Below are positions 7,138-7,717 of a stretch of DNA of 7,717 nucleotides, piece after piece (position 1 is the first letter of the stretch; each line of letters starts with the position of its first letter). This DNA comes from JAOTYV01 sp041557595 (GTDB taxonomy: Bacteria > Pseudomonadota > Alphaproteobacteria > UBA8366), in NCBI GenBank assembly GCA_041557595.1, contig JBFFGE010000205.1, forward strand, positions 1-7,717. The letters are read 5' to 3'. The position numbers and the translations under genes were made by a program. The notes under the pieces are model-generated. The model did no database searches. It was not told the DNA's origin and was given only the letters and a program-made list of their open reading frames with translations.

Positions 7138-7620
7138 ATGACGATAAAAGTAGGTGATAAGATTCCCTCCGCGACATTGTACCGAATGAGCGCGGACGGG
7201 CCGGAGGCGGTGACGACGGATGATTTGTGCGCCGGCAAGAAAGTCGTGTTGTTCGGACTGCCGGGCGCCTTCACGCCGACATGTTCGGCACAGCATGTTC
7301 CCGGTTTCCTGAAGAATGCGGCTGCGATCAAGGCCAAGGGCGTCGATACCATTGCGTGCATGTCGGTAAACGACGCCTTCGTCATGGGAGCCTGGGCGAA
7401 GGATCAAGGCACCGGCGACCAGATCGAGATGCTTGGCGACGGGAGTGCGGATCTGACCAAGAAGATGGGGATCGAACTGGATTTGACCGAACGCGGCCTG
7501 GGTGTTCGGGCGCGGCGTTTTGCGATGGTGGTCGACGACGGCGTCGTACGGCAACTCAACCTCGAAGACGGCGGGGCGTTGGAAATTTCGGGCGCCGAAG
7601 CGGTTCTCGAGCAGCTCTAG
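7138..7620 (+). CDS. Peroxiredoxin, Prx5/AhpE-like (redoxin family)
   Basis: A 160-residue cytosolic thiol peroxidase that reduces hydrogen peroxide and organic hydroperoxides. LPGAFTPTCSAQHVPGF (41-57) contains the PxxxTxxC active site with P42, T46 and the peroxidatic C49. R127 in RARRFAMVVDDG (124-135) is the conserved catalytic arginine. C31 and C74 are the only other cysteines; C74 sits in the conserved IACMSVND strand, and no cysteine occupies the late position used for resolution in human PRDX5. A one-Cys mechanism resolved by glutathione/glutaredoxin or another thiol is therefore likely. ATG 7138 is chosen because MTIKVGDKIP is the normal family start and GGGG (7128-7131) precedes it; ATG 7126 would add four residues and GTG 7051 an uncharacteristic 29. 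There is no signal peptide. It lies 120 bases after the DsbD/ScsB-like gene on the same strand, with no clear terminator between, so co-transcription is possible. Confidence 0.93.
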   Translation: MTIKVGDKIPSATLYRMSADGPEAVTTDDLCAGKKVVLFGLPGAFTPTCSAQHVPGFLKNAAAIKAKGVDTIACMSVNDAFVMGAWAKDQGTGDQIEMLGDGSADLTKKMGIELDLTERGLGVRARRFAMVVDDGVVRQLNLEDGGALEISGAEAVLEQL

Positions 7621-7693
7621 CTGTGGTCTTTCGATAGGTTGTCCATTCGGCCCTGACCGGGGAGACTGGAGTTACCAAGCTTCAGCACTCTTT

Positions 7694-7700
7694 GGGAGAG
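7694..7700 (+). promoter_or_regulatory. Shine-Dalgarno of the truncated right-edge gene
   Basis: GGGAGAG lies four bases before ATG 7705 (six from its GGGAG core). It is the main support for a gene beginning at the window edge. Confidence 0.5.
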
Positions 7701-7704
7701 CCGA

Positions 7705-7717
7705 ATGAACATTCACA
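7705..7717 (+). CDS. Start of a further gene, cut off by the window end
   Basis: An ATG with a good ribosome site just upstream begins a frame reading Met-Asn-Ile-His before the sequence ends. Nothing can be said about its product. It lies about 84 bases after the peroxiredoxin stop, a gap in which I saw no clear terminator or promoter. Confidence 0.4.

Noticed and set aside
5050..7554. An 834-codon open frame on the - strand, antisense to the reductase and peroxiredoxin genes
   Set aside because: It mirrors the codon frame of well-recognised genes in GC-rich DNA, where antisense frames stay open by base composition. Its translation is rich in Arg, Gln and His, has no recognisable domain, and runs through two separate real genes.

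Overview
This looks like an ordinary chromosomal segment of a GC-rich alphaproteobacterium. I favour a Rhodospirillales-type organism, from protein style, the run threonine synthase / M16 peptidase / GNAT acetyltransferase, and the association of a YqgE protein with a DsbD/ScsB-type reductase and a peroxiredoxin. That assignment is inference from gene style and order; no rRNA or other marker is present. I saw no mobile element, CRISPR array, tRNA, rRNA or phage gene.

Left part (1-4046, all + strand). The window opens inside an M32 carboxypeptidase (carboxypeptidase Taq family), of which only the C-terminal 226 residues are present. After an 84-base gap come thrC (threonine synthase, GTG start behind a strong Shine-Dalgarno) and, overlapping it by the four bases ATGA, a zinc M16 peptidase. 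A RimJ/RimL-like acetyltransferase follows after about 24 bases. These three form one probable transcription unit. ThrC makes the last step of threonine synthesis. The targets of the peptidase and the acetyltransferase cannot be read from the sequence.

Middle (4043-4893). A YqgE/AlgH (UPF0301) gene lies on the - strand, converging on the acetyltransferase so tightly that the stop codons overlap (TTAG). A perfect 17-base palindrome sits at this junction. Beyond the yqgE start is a 260-base divergent intergenic region holding a plausible yqgE promoter and the upstream region of the next + strand gene.

Right part (4894-7717, + strand). A large DsbD/ScsB-like membrane thiol-disulfide reductase has all three redox modules and their six cysteines. 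It should carry electrons from cytosolic thioredoxin across the inner membrane to periplasmic partners. It is followed by a cytosolic Prx5/AhpE-type peroxiredoxin. A further gene appears to begin at base 7705 but is cut off after four codons. The right half therefore reads as a small thiol-redox neighbourhood. I found no convincing new biological system; the more interesting points are the yqgE/scsB-like/peroxiredoxin linkage and the palindrome at the convergent stops.
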